A DNA stretch of 64,000 bases from Irpex lacteus (lineage: Eukaryota > Basidiomycota > Agaricomycetes > Polyporales > Irpicaceae): positions 124,001 through 188,000 of the forward strand of contig MQVO02000015.1 of assembly GCA_001986395.2 (NCBI GenBank). Direction: 5' to 3'. Positions 59,412 to 64,000 of the stretch are shown here, in pieces. Positions within the stretch are counted from its first letter, which is position 1; each line of letters opens with the position of its first letter. The notes below the pieces were generated by a model. That model saw only the letters and a list, made by a program, of their open reading frames with translations. It had not been told where the DNA came from and did no database searches. A program made the position numbers and the translations under genes.

Positions 59412-61339
59412 TTATGACGACGTAGGGAATAGTTGCGCGAGACGCGTGATAGTCCCTCGCTTCGAAGGCTTTACCTCCAAGCACAGACGCAAAGCAGGCA
59501 GGACGTCGGCGACCGCCTTGGTCTGGCAAAGCTCATCGAACCGGGTTAGCGACTCCACGCCACCCCGTGACATTGCCTCTGTTCGGAACGGATATTGGAC
59601 GCCCGTGACCATCTCGTACAAGAGGACCCCCAGGGCCCATACATCGGCGAGGAATGGTTTACACGAACGTTTGCCGTTGCACCGTTTGAGCGCCTCCGGA
59701 GCCGTGTAGACTATCGTGCTGCAGAAGTATTCCAGTAATACCTCGTGGGGACCGTTAGGGTCGTTGTTCGACGCGAGCCAGGAAATGCTACTGCCCAGAT
59801 CGATGAGACGTATCTGCGTGCACAGTCAGCATGAACTGCAAGGGAACATCGACGCCGAGTCGACAGAGAAGGTAACTAAAATACTCACATTAGCATCCCG
59901 GTCAATCAAAATATTATCAGGCTTGATATCGCAATGCGCGATGCCTCGAGAATGGAGATGGGAAATGACAGAGACCAACTGCTTAAAGATTTTGTGGGCG
60001 GTGTCCAGAGGCACGGAGCCATGGTGTTGGATGTACTCTCGCAGAGAGTTGCCGCTAGTGGCGCCAGGTATCGGCTCACCCGTAACGCAGTCTCGAGGCT
60101 GCCAGGCATCCCCGAACAACTCCTGTACCTATACAAGCAGTGTTCGTGTCAAAAACAAGTGTGGTACAGAAAAACTGTGAGACTTACGATGTAAAAGTAA
60201 CGATCGTCTTCGAAGGTTTCAATGATCTGGATGATGTTCTCGTGCGAAGCAAGCATTCCAACAAGGACCTCTCGCGGACACCGGCCGTACTGAGGGTGCT
60301 TCGGCCAGCGATTCGATTGTGTTGCGTCCACGAACTTGACGGCGACCTGGCGACCACTCCAGCGCTCCTGGGCTTGCATGACAAACCCGTGAGTACCCCT
60401 GCCGAGGTTTTTGCCTAGTTGGTATTTGAAAGTGAAGCCAAGCGCGAAGGGATAGTCTTGAGGGAGCCACGGTGCATCCACCGGAGCATGAGCGGTCTGC
60501 GCGAGGGATGATATTAATACTAAGTAAAACGACAACGACAGTACAATGATAGTACGGTGTGAGCGAACACTTACTTTGACATCATCACCTGCACGACCCA
60601 GCCACAGATCCCTTCGGCGGGCCAGAAGCGACGTCGCACCAGCCTTGAGCCATCCACAAACGCGGGGCACAGTTCGGAGTGCAGCGGGGCCCAGCCCGGG
60701 CACATTGCAGTAAACAAGATAAAAACCCAGTAGGAGAGCACAGACAACGAAGAAGACAAGGAGCGTGGTGACGTGGACCCAGAGGTAGGACAGAAGCAAC
60801 GAGCGGATAGGATACCAGAGGGTGCGAACGACAAGATGGAAACCATGTTGAACGCCACCGGTGAAGGACGACCGTGACTGTTGGAAAGAAGGCGTAGCCA
60901 GTGCGGGGAGCGCCGAGTGCCAGTCAATGGCGGTCTCGAAGATGTCGCGGAGAGGAATAGTGGGGGAAGAGATAGCAGAAAAGATACGAAGCAAGAAGGC
61001 CTGGGAAGAGGGAGAGAGGAGAAGAACCACGTCGCAGACACGGCCGAGGGAAGAAACGGAGAGCGAGAGACGGTGCGAAACCTGGACGAACAACCGAGAG
61101 CACAGACGAGCAGAAAGATGAAGAGAAAAAGCAAGCGAAGACCGAGAGAAAGCGAGAGAGAGAGAAGAGCAAAAGAAATAGATCCGAACCAAGGCCCTGT
61201 AAACCAGGAACCTCGCAGCGTCGCTGAAAAGGACACTCTGCAGGACGAATCCCGCGGTGCCCAATGCAAGAGGTGCTGCGAACATGATCAGTGCGGCGGA
61301 GACGCACGCACGACCGAGCGAGACAACATACGAGACCAT
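59412..61339 (-). CDS. Membrane-anchored protein kinase, third paralogue without repeats (K3)
   Basis: Four exons: 61339-60575, 60496-60188, 60128-59889, 59813-59412, about 571 residues. The first exon encodes an N-terminal hydrophobic segment (ACVSAALIMFAAPLALGTAG), an amphipathic middle part, and a strong helix (HVTTLLVFFVVCALLLGFYLVY). The kinase domain begins near residue 280: LGRGTHGFV, VAVKF lysine, HCDIKPDNILID, LIDLGSS (DLG for DFG), YTAPEAL. Gene layout and motif wording (HGFV, KHPQYGRCPREVL like HPKYGQVPNDVM, VQELFG like VQELYG, intron after ENL/DAN) show it belongs with K1/K2, but the 76-80 residue repeats are absent. It is convergent with the GH92 gene. Confidence 0.82.
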
Positions 61340-63910
61340 GTTCAGTGAAGAACAGTGGTCCGGAGGTGATGGTGTCTGAAGAAGAGGAGAGAAGGGGGTG
61401 ATCAACCTTTTATGTTGGATTTCATTTCGATCTGGACTGTGCGCTACCCTCCTGTCTGCCTCCCACCCCGCATGGCATTCTCGCGTGTGGTCAGCCTCTT
61501 GAATGCGGGGGTAGGCTCTCGATCGTAAAATAACCCCCAACTGATGTGCGAGAGTGGGATCGCGAGTCCAAGCAATCTCACGAAATTGTTTATCGGTTTT
61601 ATACACGCATACGAGTGCGCATACCATTGTTTCCTTTTACTATGAATTGACATTCTGCAGATGGTGCGTAAACCGGGTTCTGGCCATCATCCAGGCCTTT
61701 ACCCTCGCCTTCATCGTCATACCTCGATGCCAGAAACATCCTTGTCTTCGCCCTCCCGTTCTGCTTCATTAGTCTTTGGGAATCAAAACACGATGATGAG
61801 GCGAATCCATGTGTCAACAGATGTCATTATTTACTCAGCATACTAACACACCGGAGGACCCATCATACGATCGGACAGCAGCTGTCCACCAGGAGTTTGG
61901 ACCAACGAATTAGCTCGCTGGTCTCTTGGCTCGCTCCATCTGCGGAAAACATGATTCAGACCAAGGTTCAATTTGTAGTATGTCAACATCTTGGGATGGA
62001 ACGAGCATGTATGAGTCGATAATTGTTTTCGAAGCGCACCTTCTCTGCGCCATCGCCATCGAACGTCTCGCCCGAAGAATCCTAGTCTGACTCGACGATT
62101 TGGGGAACCGCCAGGCACTGAGATCCAAGGAGCTCGGGCATTCTACAGCGTCCGTCATAGTCAGCCCCGGGAACGAAATCACGCGCCAGTCGAGGTCTGT
62201 AGACGCAGTTTGGATCAACGCTGACGCTGGCTCTTCCACGACTCCATAAAGTGTCGCGAGGGCGGAACATTACTTGCCTCATGTACAACTTGAACCACAG
62301 CATTTTCCTGATCTGCATCCTGCTCAAGATAGGGTCTATCAACGAGCGGATAAAGAGCAGTGGATGCGGAGAGCGTGATTAAGTGCGACGAGGTGGAGCC
62401 ATGGTATTGACATCGTACTTGAGGCTCGAGGTGTCGTGATGCGCGTCAGGGAGGGGTAGTTCGCGTTCGAAACGAAGGAAGGCGAGATCGTACGTGCGAC
62501 GGTTAAGGTAGGTCGTGATCGAGGTCGACCGTTGGGTGAGACATCAACGTCAGCCGGGGTTTGGCTGTGTGGCCGACACAGTGACGACATGCGTGGCAGA
62601 CTCTGCACCCTCTGCCCGCAGCGATTACCGATAGGCCCTTCTTGGTGAGTCAGGACTCAGAATCAGGCTCCAGGATACAGCTTATAGTCACGACTCACGT
62701 TCAACCTCCGTACACGAGCTACACCAGGCAGATGCGATGACCAGGTGTGGCAAAATCTCCTCTGAGTGTGATGCGAAGTCTCCTAGACTCAGCTTAGACA
62801 AGGATACATCTAAGCAAATATACTAATCGCTCACCGTGGATAACCACTTGTACCTCTCCTCGCTCGGAATTTATTGGACTTGGACACGAGTTCCACCGAC
62901 CTGGATGAAGCGGTCTGGACCGTATCTGTGCTATGGATCCAGCTGATGTCCGGTGAGGTGGCGACACAAATGCCACGGAATATATCTCACAGCCTGCAGG
63001 TGACCAAGTGTGCTTATTGTATCGTATCTACCCATCACTAGATGGGCATGTCAGCTCGCTTTGTGCATTTGACGCTACTAAAAACCCACCGAATGTAGTG
63101 TCCAAGTCACTCAATGAGCTGCTCACTACCAAGCTGGCGCCAGATGGAACGCTTGGTGCTGCCTTCAGCCCTCCTCGTGCTTGGCTTCAAATAGCTGTGG
63201 ACGTTCTAAGTAACAGCGAGACCTCACCGCCCACAAGTTACGCGCGTCCGGGGATGCCGATGCCTGCGGGATGTATTGAGTACGACACAAATGCAAACTA
63301 CCTCGCTGATCTGACAGGTATGCGATCATGGATCGGGATGTGAGGGCGTTCTGTCGTGTTGTGCCCCAGGGATGCTTCATTAAAGATAGATGGTGAGCTG
63401 TCGGACTGCCCGGGCTAGTCGCGGGTGCAGTTTGTCGGCCAGGTTCGAGTATTGCGGTAGGGCCTACGCGCACGGCCAATGTCCGAGTCGGAGGCCATGG
63501 TACAGCATCCTTGATTGCTCCGTGCGCCGTTCAGAAATCTCTAGCTCATTCATCAATGAGGTACCAGTCTTCAACACAGAGGACAGCAAGCCGCATACAG
63601 ACTCCGGGATCTGTAATTGCACTGTTGAACACCTCCGTCTGCAGCATCTCGGGCGACAGTAGAACCATGCAGCACGCACCTTTTCTGAATTTTCTCCAGA
63701 GATCGCACTTCAATGTGCCTCGAACAATGGCGATGACCATGATGATTAGACGTTCGAGCTACTGAACCTTGAATATAATATCACCAGTGTATCAGTAGAT
63801 ATTTAAACAGAACGGTATCACATACTATGCCAGCCTCCAACGCATTCGTCAGGGACGATACGACTTGTACTGTTCCTCGTCGACTGTCTCGTCGAAGTTG
63901 TTATCTGTTT
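61340..63910. other. Gene-poor stretch, nothing assignable
   Basis: Several open frames without start codons read like protein (minus strand about 62230-62470; plus strand about 63010-63345), but no motif, splice partner or family is evident. They may be exons of a gene I could not assemble or decayed coding sequence. Confidence 0.4.
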
Positions 63911-64000
63911 AGCCAAGCTACGCAAAGTTTAAGAGCATATATAATTGTAGAAAGATCTGCTTAGCAAGCTACGCAAAGTTTGAGAGCATATATAATTGTA
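63911..64000. repeat. Direct repeat at the window edge
   Basis: Two near-identical 38-base copies (CAAGCTACGCAAAGTTT, one variable base, AGAGCATATATAATTGTA) at 63914-63949 and 63965-64000, separated by 15 bases. The repeat may continue beyond the window. Confidence 0.8.

Overview
The window looks like nuclear DNA of an agaricomycete (mushroom-forming basidiomycete). Genes are split by many short GT-AG introns of about 45-70 bases, the coding sequence is GC-rich, and the gene set includes FunK1-type kinases and an orphan seven-helix protein family typical of these fungi. I read exon structures by eye from open frames, splice-site motifs and phase agreement; no search was run.

Layout. 1-5.4 kb: mostly empty, with one short element bounded by perfect 30-base terminal inverted repeats (3363-3731) and a doubtful membrane-protein frame. 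5.5-7.2 kb: an 11-exon SAM-dependent methyltransferase of the cyclopropane-fatty-acid-synthase-like family. 7.4-29 kb: a large inverted duplication. Two arms of about 4 kb (about 7795-11868 and 24990-29055) each carry an intact gene for a membrane-anchored protein kinase with three tandem copies of a 76-80 residue repeat. They face away from the 13-kb spacer. The spacer holds an F-box gene, a tRNA-like relic, a Psr1-like CTD phosphatase, KTI12, an orphan 7TM protein and the elongation factor ELL. An F-box pseudogene lies just outside the left arm.

29-35.4 kb: three minus-strand genes of unknown function (an acidic low-complexity protein with a membrane segment, a long coiled-coil protein, a small membrane protein). 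37.7-46.3 kb: a hairpin-rich repeat array, then four tandem FunK1 kinase copies on the minus strand. One copy looks complete; the other three have lost the catalytic aspartate context, the start codon or the N-terminal half. 46.9-59 kb: malate synthase, GET1, a small unknown gene, a PAQR/Izh receptor, peptidyl-tRNA hydrolase and a secreted GH92 alpha-mannosidase. 59.4-61.3 kb: a third member of the membrane kinase family, without the repeats. 61.3-64 kb: no assignable gene.

Most genes are unrelated housekeeping functions. The unusual content is protein-kinase expansion: three membrane-tethered kinases and four FunK1 copies in 64 kb, with signs of recent duplication, homogenisation and decay.
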